In this document: positions 44,803 to 55,412 of the stretch, in pieces
Numbering within the stretch: position 1 is the stretch's first letter
Layout: the number at the start of each line of letters is the position of its first letter
DNA from: Castellaniella hirudinis
GTDB lineage: Bacteria > Pseudomonadota > Gammaproteobacteria > Burkholderiales > Burkholderiaceae_B
Assembly (NCBI RefSeq): GCF_042651965.1
Contig: NZ_JBHSDY010000002.1
Coordinates: 496,001-560,000, forward strand
DNA: 64,000 nt
Direction of reading: 5' to 3'
Program-made: the position numbers and the translations under genes
The notes under the pieces: model-generated
The model's input: the letters and a program-made list of their open reading frames with translations, nothing else
Database searches by the model: none
Told to the model about the DNA's origin: nothing

Positions 44803-46574
44803 GGCAGCTCGACCCCCAGACGGTGCAGCGTCTCCTTCAGGGACGCGCTCTCAGGATCGGCCTTGCGGCCCTCGGCCCAGATGCGGCGGGCCTCGTCGCG
44901 GCGGCCCAGCGCCCACAAGGTCTCGCCCAGGTGCGCGGCCACGTCGGCGGCAGGCATCTGGTCGTAGGAACGGCGCAGGTATTCCAGCGCCCCCTGGTAG
45001 TCGCGGATGCGGAACAGATACCAGCCCACGCTGTCCAGGATGTAGGCGCTGTCGGGGTTGAGATCGAGCGCCCGTTCCAGCAGATCGCGCGCCTCGTCCA
45101 GGTTGCGGTTCTGTTCGACGTAGGTGTAGCCCAGCGAGTTGTAGGCATTGGCGTTGTCGGGATCGAGTTCGATCACGCGGCGCATCAAGGCCTCGAATTC
45201 AGCCGTCTTGCCCTGCTGGTGCAGCAGCATGCCCAGGTCGTACTTGATTTCCGGGGTGTCGGGCATTTCCAGGTCGGCGGCCTTGAGCAGCTCGACCGCC
45301 TGATCGGTGCGCCCCGCGTCCCGGTAGATCGAGGCCAGCGTCAGGCGCACGACGGCCCGTTCGCGGCGGTCGGCGGGTTTGATGTCGTCCAGGATCGCCC
45401 GCGCCTGGTTCAGGTCGCCCAGCTTGCCGTACAGTACGGCTTCGTGCGTGCGCGCCTGGAAGACCAGCGTCGGCTCGTCGATGGTGTGCAACTGGCGAAT
45501 GGCCTCGCGCAGGTCGTTCTGGCGCTCGGCGATCTGCACCAGCAGCAGCCGCGCGTCGGACACATCGGCCTGGGCGTTGGTGGCGTCGTCGCGCACGGAC
45601 TGGCGCCGCTGCTGCTGGATCGTGATGTACTGGTTCAGCAGGGACTTGGCCGCATCGTAGCGGCCGGCCCGGGCGTTGACCTCGGCCTCGGTGTAGAGCA
45701 GATCGAAATCCTCCGGCGCGCGCCGGCGCATGCGGCCCAGCAGGCCCAGGGCCTCGTCAAACGACCCCAGCCCGGTCAGGCGGCTGACCAGCAGTAGTTG
45801 CAGGCCGCGCCGATCCGGGTGGCTGTCCAGAAAGGCATAGGTGTCTTTGATGGCCCGGGTGGAGTCAACCCGCAAGCCGTATTCCAGCACCCGCTGGGCG
45901 GCGTCCTGGGAATCCGGGTCCAGCGCCTGGGCGTGACGGGCCTCGTCGACGGCGCGCGCAGGCTCGCCCGCCGCCCAGGCCGCATCGGCCAGGGCCAGGC
46001 GGGCCAGCGCCGAGGTCTTGGAGACCCCCGCCAGCGCCTTGTCCAGCACGTCCAGGGCCAGGCGCTTGTCCGTCATCTTGGAAACAATGCCGGCCGCCTG
46101 GACGACGGCCTGATCCTGGTCATCGGCCGTGGCGATGCGGCGCGACAGCGTCTGGGCCAGGCCGTCCGTCTGGCCGCTGGAGGCCGACAGGGCCAGAGAC
46201 GCCGCCACGGCTTCGGGATTGGACGGATCCAGGACGGCCCATTCACGGGCCGAACGCAGCGCCAGCGCCAGATTGCGGCCGGTCATGGACATCTGGAAGG
46301 CACGGCGCGCCAGCCGGGAATCCAGCGTGTCACGCGACAAGGACAGGAGTTCCTGGGCCGCGTCATCGAACTCCCCGCGCTGGGCGGACAGTTCGGCCAC
46401 CAGCAGGCGGTACAGTAGTTCGGGGGTGAGATTGACGACCGGCGGCTCGCCGCTGCGCAAATGAATGGTCTCGACCGGATCGGCCGGTGCGGCTGCGGGA
46501 GGCGCAGCCCACGCCGCCTCGTGTGCGGCGGCCAGCGCCAGCACCACGGGTATCACGGAAGCTGGGAATCTCAT
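44799..46574 (-). CDS. exported tetratricopeptide-repeat protein
   Basis: 591 residues. A signal peptide (MRFPASVIPVVLALAAAHEA..AWA) is followed by TPR-type helical repeats. The clearest are near the C-terminus: AYNSLGYTYVEQNRNLDEAR, DLNPDSAYILDSVGWYLFRI and ADVAAHLGETLWALGRRDEA. This class lies directly upstream of lolB in beta-proteobacteria and may help outer-membrane assembly or lipoprotein traffic (inference). It overlaps lolB by 4 bases and is divergent from mutM, with 84 bases between the starts. Confidence 0.9.
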   Translation of the reverse strand: MRFPASVIPVVLALAAAHEAAWAAPPAAAPADPVETIHLRSGEPPVVNLTPELLYRLLVAELSAQRGEFDDAAQELLSLSRDTLDSRLARRAFQMSMTGRNLALALRSAREWAVLDPSNPEAVAASLALSASSGQTDGLAQTLSRRIATADDQDQAVVQAAGIVSKMTDKRLALDVLDKALAGVSKTSALARLALADAAWAAGEPARAVDEARHAQALDPDSQDAAQRVLEYGLRVDSTRAIKDTYAFLDSHPDRRGLQLLLVSRLTGLGSFDEALGLLGRMRRRAPEDFDLLYTEAEVNARAGRYDAAKSLLNQYITIQQQRRQSVRDDATNAQADVSDARLLLVQIAERQNDLREAIRQLHTIDEPTLVFQARTHEAVLYGKLGDLNQARAILDDIKPADRRERAVVRLTLASIYRDAGRTDQAVELLKAADLEMPDTPEIKYDLGMLLHQQGKTAEFEALMRRVIELDPDNANAYNSLGYTYVEQNRNLDEARDLLERALDLNPDSAYILDSVGWYLFRIRDYQGALEYLRRSYDQMPAADVAAHLGETLWALGRRDEARRIWAEGRKADPESASLKETLHRLGVELP

Positions 46575-46658
46575 TTGCGGTAACCTGGCCGGAACGCAGG
46601 AAGAAACCGCGTCTGGTGGCAAAATTGCGTCATCAAAAGTGGATGTTATCACCCCGCC

Positions 46659-47486
46659 ATGCCCGAACTGCCAGAAGTCGAAACAACCCGTCGTGGAATT
46701 GCCACGGTCATGCCCGGACGCGTCCTGCGCCGCCTGATCGTGCACGAGCCTCGCCTGCGCTGGCCCGTGCCGGCCGATCTGCCCGACCAGGTCCGTGACG
46801 CCGAGGTCCTGGCCTGCGAACGCCGGGGAAAATACCTGCTGATCCGCTTTGCGCAAGGCATCCAGATCGTGCACCTGGGCATGTCGGGTTCTTTGCGGCG
46901 GGTGCCGATGGACGAGCCGCTGCGCAAGCACGATCACGTGGAATGGCTGTTCGATGAAGCCCGTTTTCTGTTACACGATCCGCGCCGCTTTGGCGCCGTG
47001 TTGTGGCATCCGGCCGAGGCCGGCCCGATCGAGGCCCACCCGCTGCTGGCCGGCCTGGGCGTCGAGCCCTTTGCCCCGGCCTTCACGCCCGAGGCCCTGC
47101 ACGCGGGCTTGCAGGGGCGCCGCCAGTCGGTCAAGCAATTGCTGCTGGGCGGAAAAATCGTCGTCGGCGTGGGGAATATTTACGCGTCTGAATCGCTGTT
47201 CCTGGCCGGCATCGATCCGCGCCTGCCGGGCGACCGCGTCTCGCGCCCGCGCAGCGCCAAACTGCACGCGGCGATCCTGCAAACCCTGAGCCAGGCGCTG
47301 GAATCAGGCGGCAGCACGCTGCGCGATTACGTCAACGCCCAGGGCTCGCCCGGGGCGTATTTCACGCTGCACGCGGCCGTCTACGAACGCGACGGCCGGC
47401 CCTGCCCGCGCTGCGCGACGCCGATCCGCCGCATCGTCCAGGGCCAGCGGGCGACGTATTTTTGCCCGGGGTGTCAGAAGCGTTGA
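46659..47486 (+). CDS. mutM: formamidopyrimidine-DNA glycosylase
   Basis: 275 residues. MPELPEVETTRRGI has the catalytic Pro2 and Glu3. The H2TH region KQLLLGGKIVVGVGNIYASE is intact, as is the C-terminal zinc finger (CPRCATPIRR..YFCPGCQ). It excises 8-oxoguanine and Fapy lesions with an AP-lyase step. It is divergent from the TPR-lolB-ispE operon. Confidence 0.98.
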   Translation: MPELPEVETTRRGIATVMPGRVLRRLIVHEPRLRWPVPADLPDQVRDAEVLACERRGKYLLIRFAQGIQIVHLGMSGSLRRVPMDEPLRKHDHVEWLFDEARFLLHDPRRFGAVLWHPAEAGPIEAHPLLAGLGVEPFAPAFTPEALHAGLQGRRQSVKQLLLGGKIVVGVGNIYASESLFLAGIDPRLPGDRVSRPRSAKLHAAILQTLSQALESGGSTLRDYVNAQGSPGAYFTLHAAVYERDGRPCPRCATPIRRIVQGQRATYFCPGCQKR

Positions 47487-47527
47487 TGCGTCATCGGCAA
47501 CGCGGCATGGCGACCCCGGGCACCGCA

Positions 47528-47878
47528 TCAATTCAGTGCAGCAACGATGATCACCTCAAACTTCAGCCCCGGCGCGGCCAGGCGGGCTTCGCCCGTGGCG
47601 CGGGCCGGCGGGTTGGCCGGATCGATCCAGGCTTCCCAGACCGGGTTCATGGCCTTGAAATCCGCCATGTCGGCCAGCCAGATCGTGGCCTGCAGGATGC
47701 GGGATTTGTGGCTGCCGGCCTGGGCCAGCAGGCGGTCGACTTCGGCCAGCGCCGTGCGCGCCTGGGCCTGTACGTCGTCGCCGTCATGGCCGACCTGGCC
47801 CGACAGATAGACGATATTGCCGTGGACGACGGCTCCGCTCATGCGGGCGCCGGGTTCGATACGCTGGATGGTGGTCAT
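47528..47878 (-). CDS. RidA/YjgF-family protein
   Basis: 116 residues. Family core: VYLSGQVGHDGDDVQAQART, ALAEVDRLLAQAGSHKSRIL and a C-terminal GLKFEVIIVAAL in place of the usual PxxPARxxV-E-I ending, though ANPPARATGEARLA is recognisable. RidA-type enzymes deaminate reactive enamines or imines; this shorter subgroup is not well characterised. It follows the flavin dehydrogenase gene on the same strand with 45 bases between. Confidence 0.88.
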   Translation of the reverse strand: MTTIQRIEPGARMSGAVVHGNIVYLSGQVGHDGDDVQAQARTALAEVDRLLAQAGSHKSRILQATIWLADMADFKAMNPVWEAWIDPANPPARATGEARLAAPGLKFEVIIVAALN

Positions 47879-47923
47879 GGTGTTTGATCCTTATTGGAGG
47901 GAGAAAGAAGAGGCGGCGCCGGA

Positions 47924-49336
47924 TCAGCCCAGCACCTTGCCCGGGTTCATGAGGCCCTGGGGGTCCAGGGCCGATTTGATGCGATGCATCAACGCCATTT
48001 CCACAGGGTCCTTGTAGCGCGGCAGCACGTCGCGCTTGAGCTGCCCCACCCCGTGTTCCGCGCTGATCGAGCCGCCCACGGCGTGCACGCGATCATGCAC
48101 CAGTTCGTAGACCGCGTCCTGGCACGACAAGAGCCGGCCTTCGGCCCATTGCGGCCCGCGCGCGACGTTGTAGTGCAGATTGCCGTCGCCCAGGTGACCG
48201 AAGATCACGTTTCTGATCCCCGGGAACGCCGCCTGCAAGGCGGCGTTGGTGCCCAGCACGAATTCGGCCATGCGCGACACCGGAATCGAGACGTCGTGCT
48301 TGATGCTCTTGCCGGATTCTTTTTCGGCCAGGGGGATGCTTTCGCGCAGATGCCAGAGCGCGTGGCTTTGCGCCATGGATTCGGCGATCACCGCGTCCAG
48401 CACGATGCCGGCCTCGATGGCCTCGCCGATGACCACCTCGAAACGCTCGCGGGCGTGGGCCTCGGATTCGCTGTCCGACAATTCCAGCAGCGCGTACCAG
48501 GGCATGGCCGCCGACGGGCCTTCGAAAGGCAGGCGCTGCTGCGGAAAACAGCGCACCACGTCCTGCAGGCAATCGCCGGCCATCAACTCGAAGCCGGTCA
48601 GCGACGCGCCCAGGCCTGCGCGGGCGCGGCCCAGCATGGCGATGGCCGATTCGATCGAATCCAGGGCCAGCAGCGCGGTGCAGCGCGCCACCGGCAGCGG
48701 ATGCAGCTTCAGTGTCGCGGCCGTGATCACGCCCAGCGTGCCCTCGCTGCCGATGAACAGGTCGCGCAGGTCGTAGCCGGTATTGTCCTTGCGCAGGCCG
48801 CGCAGGCCGTGCCAGATGTCGCCCTGGGCGGTGACGACCTCCAGCCCCAGGGCCAGTTCGCGCATGTTGCCGTAGCGCAGCACCTGGGTGCCGCCCGCGT
48901 TGGTGGCCAGGTTGCCGCCGATCGTGCAACTGCCCTCGGCCGCCAGACTGAGCGGAAACAGCCGGCCGGCTTCGCGCGCCGCCTGCTGGACGGACTGCAG
49001 GATGCAGCCGGCCTCGACTTCCATGGTGTCGTTGTCGGTGTCGATGCTGCGGACCCGGTTCAGGCGCTGCAGCGACAGGATCACCGCCCGGCCGGAATCG
49101 TCGGGCGTCGCCCCGCCGCACAGTCCCGTGTTGCCCCCCTGAGGAATCACCGGCAGACCGGCCTGCGCGCACAGGCGCACGACGGCCGCAACCTCGTCGG
49201 TCGAGCCGGGCCGCACCACAGCCAGCGAGCGGCCGCGATAGCGCTCGCGCCAGTCGGTTTCCCAGGGCAGCGCATCCGCGCCGGTCAACACCTGCGCGGC
49301 GCCAACCGTCGCGCGCAAAGCATCCAGATGATCCAT
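47924..49336 (-). CDS. FAD-linked D-2-hydroxyacid dehydrogenase (GlcD/D2HGDH-like)
   Basis: 470 residues. The PCMH-type FAD domain has PVIPQGGNTGLCGGATPDDS, CTIGGNLATNAGGTQVLRYG and FIGSEGTLGVITAATLKLHP. The C-terminal FAD-oxidase domain has VIFGHLGDGNLHYNVAR (metal and substrate His) and SAEHGVGQLKRD. Enzymes of this class oxidise D-lactate, glycolate or D-2-hydroxyglutarate to 2-oxo acids. It is encoded singly, without glcE/glcF, which favours the D2HGDH/D-lactate subgroup. The ATG at 49336 is preferred to 49423. Confidence 0.93.
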   Translation of the reverse strand: MDHLDALRATVGAAQVLTGADALPWETDWRERYRGRSLAVVRPGSTDEVAAVVRLCAQAGLPVIPQGGNTGLCGGATPDDSGRAVILSLQRLNRVRSIDTDNDTMEVEAGCILQSVQQAAREAGRLFPLSLAAEGSCTIGGNLATNAGGTQVLRYGNMRELALGLEVVTAQGDIWHGLRGLRKDNTGYDLRDLFIGSEGTLGVITAATLKLHPLPVARCTALLALDSIESAIAMLGRARAGLGASLTGFELMAGDCLQDVVRCFPQQRLPFEGPSAAMPWYALLELSDSESEAHARERFEVVIGEAIEAGIVLDAVIAESMAQSHALWHLRESIPLAEKESGKSIKHDVSIPVSRMAEFVLGTNAALQAAFPGIRNVIFGHLGDGNLHYNVARGPQWAEGRLLSCQDAVYELVHDRVHAVGGSISAEHGVGQLKRDVLPRYKDPVEMALMHRIKSALDPQGLMNPGKVLG

Positions 49337-49457
49337 GATTTTCGTAATCCAGCGGCCCGGCGACGAGGTCCGGGCCTTTCGATGACAAGAACCTTCTATT
49401 CTAATCGGCGATAATGGCGCCAATGGCGATCAGCCGATCTTTCCGCCGGAATACCCC

Positions 49458-50843
49458 ATGAGCGACCCCTTGCCTTCCGCCGTTTTCAAGGCCTATGACA
49501 TCCGCGGCACTGTGCCCGGACAGATCAACGAGCCCTTCGCGCACCGCCTGGGGCTGGCCCTGGCGGCCCAGGCCCGGCGCGAGGGCGTGCGCAGCCTGGC
49601 GGTCGGCTACGACGGGCGCCTGAGCAGCCGCGGGCTGGCCCACGCCGTCAAGACCGGCCTGCACGCGGGCGGGATCGACACGGTGGACCTGGGCCTGGCG
49701 CACACGCCCCTGGTGTATTACGCCGCCTGCCGCGACGGCAGCGGTTCGGGGGTCGCCGTCACCGGCAGCCACAACCCGCCCGACTACAACGGCTTCAAGA
49801 TGATGATGGCGGGGCGCACCCTGCACGGCGACGACATCCAGGCCCTGCGTCGAGCCATGGACGGCATCCAGGCGCCCACGGGCGTACAGCCGGGCCTGAG
49901 CGTCGCCACCGACCTGGCGGACACGTACATCCGCGAAATCGCCGGCCACGTGCGCCTGGCGCGTCCCATGCACATCGCCATCGACTGCGGCAACGGCGTG
50001 GGCGGCGTGACCGCCGCGCGCCTGTTCCGGGCGCTGGGCTGCACGGTGGACGAGCTGTACTGCGAGGTCGACGGCCTGTTCCCCAACCATCACCCTGATC
50101 CGGCCGACCCGGCCAATCTCCAGGACCTGATCGCCCATCTGCAGCGCACCGACTGCGAACTGGGCCTGGCCTTCGACGGCGACGCCGACCGCCTGGGCGT
50201 GGTCACCCGCTCCGGCCAGATCATCTGGCCCGACCGCCAGATGATCCTGTTCGCGCGCGACATTCTGCAGCGCCGGCCGGGCGCGGACATCATTTTCGAC
50301 GTCAAGTGCAGCCGCCACCTGGGCCGGGCCGTCGTCGAGGCCGGCGGCACGCCGCTGATGTCGCAGACAGGGCATTCTCTGATCAAGGCGCGCCTGGCCG
50401 AGACCGGCGCGCCCCTGGCCGGCGAGATGAGCGGCCATATTTTCTTCAAGGAACGCTGGTACGGTTTCGACGACGGCCTCTACGCCGGCGCGCGCCTGCT
50501 GGAAATCCTGTCGAACAGCGACGACCCGGGCCGAACGCTGGAAGCCCTGCCCCAGGGGATCTCCACCCCCGAGCTGAAACTGCCCATGGCCGAAGGCGAA
50601 CCGCACGCGTTCATCCAGCGCCTGCAGACCGAAGGCCGCTTTCCCGGCGCCACGGACCGCGTCACGATCGACGGCATCCGCGCCGAATACCCGGACGGCT
50701 TCGGTCTGGCGCGGGCGTCGAACACCACGCCGGTGGTGGTGCTGCGCTTCGAAGGCGACACGCCCGAAGCCCTGGCGCGCATCCAGGCTGAATTCCGCGC
50801 CGCCATCACGGCGCTGCTGCCGGGACGGACCCTGCCGTTCTAG
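49458..50843 (+). CDS. phosphomannomutase/phosphoglucomutase
   Basis: 461 residues of the alpha-D-phosphohexomutase family. Phosphoserine loop TGSHNPPDYNGFKMM (S104), metal loop FDGDADRLGVV, sugar loop GEMSGHIFFKERW and C-terminal phosphate loop RASNTTPVVVLRFEG are all present. It interconverts mannose-1-/6-phosphate or glucose-1-/6-phosphate for surface polysaccharide precursors (AlgC/ManB type). It stands alone and converges on the hpa operon. Confidence 0.95.
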   Translation: MSDPLPSAVFKAYDIRGTVPGQINEPFAHRLGLALAAQARREGVRSLAVGYDGRLSSRGLAHAVKTGLHAGGIDTVDLGLAHTPLVYYAACRDGSGSGVAVTGSHNPPDYNGFKMMMAGRTLHGDDIQALRRAMDGIQAPTGVQPGLSVATDLADTYIREIAGHVRLARPMHIAIDCGNGVGGVTAARLFRALGCTVDELYCEVDGLFPNHHPDPADPANLQDLIAHLQRTDCELGLAFDGDADRLGVVTRSGQIIWPDRQMILFARDILQRRPGADIIFDVKCSRHLGRAVVEAGGTPLMSQTGHSLIKARLAETGAPLAGEMSGHIFFKERWYGFDDGLYAGARLLEILSNSDDPGRTLEALPQGISTPELKLPMAEGEPHAFIQRLQTEGRFPGATDRVTIDGIRAEYPDGFGLARASNTTPVVVLRFEGDTPEALARIQAEFRAAITALLPGRTLPF

Positions 50844-50868
50844 GCCCTGCGCGCCCAGCGCGCCGGGG

Positions 50869-50893
50869 GCCGGTTCCAGGTCCCGGAACCGGC
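50869..50893. terminator. hairpin between phosphomannomutase and hpaI
   Basis: A 9-bp perfect stem GCCGGTTCC/GGAACCGGC with a 7-base loop lies in the 55-base convergent gap, 5 bases from the hpaI stop. No T-run follows; probably a shared, Rho-assisted terminator. Confidence 0.55.
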
Positions 50894-50898
50894 CTCGT

Positions 50899-51699
50899 TC
50901 AGTACCCGGTCCCGGTCGCCTGATCGGCGCCGGCGCGAAAAGCCTGGACCAGGCCGGCGGCCGACTGCCGCAACAGCAAGGTGTCCGTGCCCAGCGCAAT
51001 GAACCGGGCGCCCGCCCGGGCATAGTCGCGGGCGGCTTCCAGTTGGGTGGCGAACACGCCGGCAGCCTTGCCGCTGCGGGCGATCTTCTCGATCGAATCG
51101 AGCACGGCGGTCCGGACTTCGGGATGATCCGAGCGCCCCAGGTGCCCCATCGAAGCCGCCAGATCCGACGGGCCGATGAACACCGCGTCCACGCCTTCCA
51201 CCGCCAGAATGTCATCCAGGGATTCGAGAGCGGCGCGGGATTCCGCCTGGACGATCAGGCAGATCTCGTCATTGGCCTGCCGCACATAGTCGGGCACCCC
51301 GTTCCAGCGCGCCGCGCGCGCCATCGCCGTACCCACCCCGCGGATGCCGGCGGGCGGATAGCGGGTGGCCCGCACCAGGGCGCGGGCCTGTTCGGCCGAC
51401 TCCACCATCGGCACCAGCAGGGACTGGACGCCGATGTCCAGCATCTGCTTGATGAGCGCCGGATCATGGTCGACGATGCGCACCAGCACGTCGGACGCGC
51501 CGCCCTGGAGCGCCCGCAACTGCGCCAGTACGGACCGCAGGTCGTTGGGGCCGTGCTCGCCATCGATCAGCAGCCAGTCGAAACCGGCGCCGCCGAGCAG
51601 TTCGGCCGTGCCGGGATCGCCCAGCCCCATGAACAGGCCGACGCGCGGGTTCCCTTCGCCGCGCAGCGCGGCCTTGAACGAGTTGTGGAGCGCGGACAT
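50899..51699 (-). CDS. hpaI: 4-hydroxy-2-oxoheptanedioate (HKHD) aldolase
   Basis: 266 residues, class II HpcH/HpaI aldolase. Motifs: WLLIDGEHGPNDLRSVLAQ (catalytic His), VQAESRAALESLDDI (metal Glu) and AVFIGPSDLAASMGHLG (metal Asp). It splits 4-hydroxy-2-oxoheptanedioate to pyruvate and succinate semialdehyde, the last hpa step. It is last in the operon. Confidence 0.95.
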   Translation of the reverse strand: MSALHNSFKAALRGEGNPRVGLFMGLGDPGTAELLGGAGFDWLLIDGEHGPNDLRSVLAQLRALQGGASDVLVRIVDHDPALIKQMLDIGVQSLLVPMVESAEQARALVRATRYPPAGIRGVGTAMARAARWNGVPDYVRQANDEICLIVQAESRAALESLDDILAVEGVDAVFIGPSDLAASMGHLGRSDHPEVRTAVLDSIEKIARSGKAAGVFATQLEAARDYARAGARFIALGTDTLLLRQSAAGLVQAFRAGADQATGTGY

Positions 51700-51718
51700 G
51701 GAGAGTCCTCCAGAAGGT

Positions 51719-52559
<841 letters not shown>

Positions 52560-52582
<23 letters not shown>

Positions 52583-52946
52583 GGATGTTGTTGTGCTTGA
52601 GCGTACCCGCCTCGGAAAATTCGGACAGTTCCAGGGACAGGGCCAGGGTGCGGCGCTGGAAGATCGGGTCGAAATGCCGCTTCATGACGTCGAACAAGGC
52701 CTGGGCGGTGTCGCGCACGGCCTGGGGATCGCGGCCCGCGCCGATCTTGACGGTGGCATGCACGAAGGCGTCGTCGTGATCGCCCTCGGCCACGCAGTAT
52801 TCGTCCAGGCGCAGGGCGCGCGAACGGATGCCGCCCGGCGGGAACAGTCCGGTGTCGATCAGGACGCGGTTGACCTGGCGCAGCAGGCCGGGCAGGTCGC
52901 CGTCTTGAGCGAGATTGCCTGAATATTCGAAGATCAGATGTGCCAT
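52560..52946 (-). CDS. hpaF: 5-carboxymethyl-2-hydroxymuconate isomerase with Ala in place of Pro-1
   Basis: 128 residues, normal size. It aligns with HpaF throughout: DLPGLLRQVNRVLIDTGLFP, GIRSRALRLDEYCVAEGDHD, FVHATVKIGAGRDP and SEAGTLKHNNIHARY. The enzyme isomerises the ring-cleavage product CHM. Tautomerase-superfamily proteins use the N-terminal Pro exposed after Met removal as the base. Here the second codon is GCA (Ala), so the protein starts MAHLIFEYSGN. A single C-to-G change would account for it. Whether the enzyme is active is an open question; HpaG2 may supply isomerase activity. Confidence 0.92.
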
Positions 52947-53049
52947 GGTAGGTGACCCAGGATGCGAAAGTCGGCCCCCGGCCCGCTGGCCGGGAGCGCC
53001 CCGCGCCGCCGTCCCTGAGAGCGCCGCGCGGGGTTCAAAGAACAGGAAC

Positions 53050-53901
53050 TTACTGAACCGGCAGAATGGCGTTCAACTGGCCGGTACCCGAACTGCCGAA
53101 ATACGGGGTGACGATTTCGGCCCGGCCCCGGTACTGGTCCCAGCCCAGAGCGCCCAGCAGCATGGCGGTGTCATGCATATTGCCCTCGCCGTGGCACTTG
53201 GCGTTGTATTCAGGCAGCATCTCGCAGAACGTCGCCCAGTCGCCGCGCTTCCACATGTCGATCACGGCATGGTCCACGGTTTCCAGGAACGGACTCCAGA
53301 CCTTGAACAGATAGTCCTCCGCCACGCCGTTCTGGGCAAAGCGGTGCGACAGCGAACCGCTGGCGAGGAAAGCAACCGTCCCATCGTACTGCTCTTCGAC
53401 CGCGCGACGCATGGCGGCGCCGATCTTGGCCGAGTCCGCCATATCGTGGACGGTGCACAGCGAAGCCACCGACACCACTTTGAAATGCCGGTCTTCGTTC
53501 ATGTAGCGCATCGGCACCAGCGTGCCGTATTCCAGATTCAGGCTGGCGATTTCGTGCGCACGCGTACGCACGCCGGCCGCCGTGCTGGCGTCGGCCAGCA
53601 GTTTGCCCAGCGCCGGATTGCCGTCGTATTCATAGGCCATGTCGCGGATGAAGTGCGGCAGTTCATGGCTGGTGTAGACGCCCTTGAAATGCGGCGCGCA
53701 ATTGACGTGATACCCGGAATTCACCAGCCAGTGCGTGTCGAACACCACAATCGTGTCCACACCCAGTTCGCGACAGCGGCGGCCGATTTCCTTGTGGCCG
53801 TCGATGGCGGCCTGGCGGCAGCCTTTGTGCGGCCCGTCCAATTCGGACAGGTACATCGACGGCACGTGCGTGATCTTCGCAGTCAAAGCAAGCTTACCCA
53901 T
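53050..53901 (-). CDS. hpaD: 3,4-dihydroxyphenylacetate 2,3-dioxygenase
   Basis: 283 residues, class III extradiol (LigB-like) dioxygenase as in E. coli HpaD. Fe(II)-site elements are LTAKITHVPSMYLSEL (His) and IVVFDTHWLVNSGYHVN (His); the C-terminal part has GNMHDTAMLLGALGWDQYRG. It cleaves homoprotocatechuate at the meta position. The ATG at 53901 has GAGGAG 7 bases upstream. Transcribed in the hpa operon, 44 bases after hpaE. Confidence 0.96.
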   Translation of the reverse strand: MGKLALTAKITHVPSMYLSELDGPHKGCRQAAIDGHKEIGRRCRELGVDTIVVFDTHWLVNSGYHVNCAPHFKGVYTSHELPHFIRDMAYEYDGNPALGKLLADASTAAGVRTRAHEIASLNLEYGTLVPMRYMNEDRHFKVVSVASLCTVHDMADSAKIGAAMRRAVEEQYDGTVAFLASGSLSHRFAQNGVAEDYLFKVWSPFLETVDHAVIDMWKRGDWATFCEMLPEYNAKCHGEGNMHDTAMLLGALGWDQYRGRAEIVTPYFGSSGTGQLNAILPVQ

Positions 53902-53945
53902 GGTGTCTCCTCCGTAGGGGGATGATGAGGCAATGTTGGCCGGGT

Positions 53946-55400
53946 TCAAACGCCCCAGCGAGGGATCGGATGATCCCCGTATGAGATGCAGATGTTCTTG
54001 GCTTCGCAGAACACCTCGTAGCTGTAATGGCCGCCCTCGCGCCCGGTCCCCGAGGCCTTGACGCCGCCAAAGGGCTGGCGCAGGTCGCGCACGTTCTGGC
54101 TGTTGACGAACACCATGCCGGCCTCGACGCCGCGCGCCATGCGCAGGGCCCGCCCGGTGCTTTCGGTCCAGACGTAGGACGACAGCCCGTAGGGCGTGTC
54201 GTTGGCGATGGCCAGCGCCTGGGCCTCGTCGTCGAAGGGGATCAGGCAGGCGACCGGGCCGAAGATCTCGTCCTGGGCGATGCTCATGCGGTTGTCCACG
54301 TCGGCGAAGACCGTGGGCTGGACCCAGTTGCCGCGCTGGAAGGCCGCGCCCACGTCCGGCGTGCCGCCCCCGCACAGCAGGCGCGCGCCTTCGCGCCGGC
54401 CCGCCTCGATGTAGCCCGTGACCTTGCGCAAGTGATCGGCCGAGATCATCGGGCCGATGATGGTCTTGGGGTCCAGCGGATCGCCCACCGCCAGGCGTTG
54501 CGCCCGGGCGGCGAAATCCGCCTGGAAGCGCTCGTAGATGCCGCGCTGGACCAGGATGCGGCTGCCCGCCGTGCAGCGTTCGCCGTTGTTCGAGAAGATC
54601 ATGAAGACGGCGGCGTCCAACGCCCGCTCGTAATCGGCATCGTCGAACACGATGAACGGCGATTTGCCGCCCAGTTCCATGGAAAATTTCTTCAGGCCGG
54701 CAGCGCGCACGATGCGGTGGCCGGTGGCGGTCGAACCGGTGAAGGACACCGCGCGCACACCGTCGTGCGACACCAGCGATTCGCCGGCCGTGGCGCCGTA
54801 GCCGTGGACGATGTTGAACACCCCCGGCGGCACACCGGCCTCCAGGGCCAACTGCCCCAGGCGGTCCGCAGTCAAGGGCGACAGTTCGCTCATCTTCATC
54901 ACGGCCGTGTTGCCGAACGCCAGGCAGGGCGCCAGTTTCCAGGTCGCCGTCATGAAAGGCACGTTCCAGGGCGAGATCAGGGCGCAGACGCCGACCGGCT
55001 GCCACATCGTGACGTTCAGGTGGCCGGTGTCCGAGGGGTAGCTTTCCCCGTCCAGCCGCTGGATCTGCTCGGCAAAGAAATGGAAGTTGTTGGCCGCGCG
55101 CGGCACCAGCGCCTTGCCGGTCTGGCCGATGACCTGGCCGGTGTCCTGGGTTTCCAGGCGGGACAGCTCCGGCACGTCGCGCGTGATCAGTTCGCCCAGG
55201 CGATGCAGGATGGCGGCGCGGTCGGCGGCCGTCCGGGCGGCCCAGGCCGGAAAGGCCTCCTGGGCGGCCCGCACCGCCTGATCGACCTCGGCCGCGCCGC
55301 CGCCGGCGACCTCGGCCAGGACTTCACCCGTGGCGGGGTTCAGGGTTTGAAACACATCGGCGCTCTCGACTTCGCGCCCGGCGATCAGATGCTTGATCAT
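53946..55400 (-). CDS. hpaE: 5-carboxymethyl-2-hydroxymuconate semialdehyde dehydrogenase
   Basis: 484 residues, NAD+-dependent ALDH. Motifs: VCALISPWNVPFMTATWKLA, SFTGSTATGHRIV, catalytic Glu in SMELGGKSPFIVF and Cys in NNGERCTAGSRILV, and C-terminal GGVKASGTGREGGHYSYEVF. It oxidises the HpaD product CHMS to CHM. It starts 12 bases after hpaG2. Confidence 0.96.
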   Translation of the reverse strand: MIKHLIAGREVESADVFQTLNPATGEVLAEVAGGGAAEVDQAVRAAQEAFPAWAARTAADRAAILHRLGELITRDVPELSRLETQDTGQVIGQTGKALVPRAANNFHFFAEQIQRLDGESYPSDTGHLNVTMWQPVGVCALISPWNVPFMTATWKLAPCLAFGNTAVMKMSELSPLTADRLGQLALEAGVPPGVFNIVHGYGATAGESLVSHDGVRAVSFTGSTATGHRIVRAAGLKKFSMELGGKSPFIVFDDADYERALDAAVFMIFSNNGERCTAGSRILVQRGIYERFQADFAARAQRLAVGDPLDPKTIIGPMISADHLRKVTGYIEAGRREGARLLCGGGTPDVGAAFQRGNWVQPTVFADVDNRMSIAQDEIFGPVACLIPFDDEAQALAIANDTPYGLSSYVWTESTGRALRMARGVEAGMVFVNSQNVRDLRQPFGGVKASGTGREGGHYSYEVFCEAKNICISYGDHPIPRWGV

Positions 55401-55412
55401 GGAAGGCTCTCC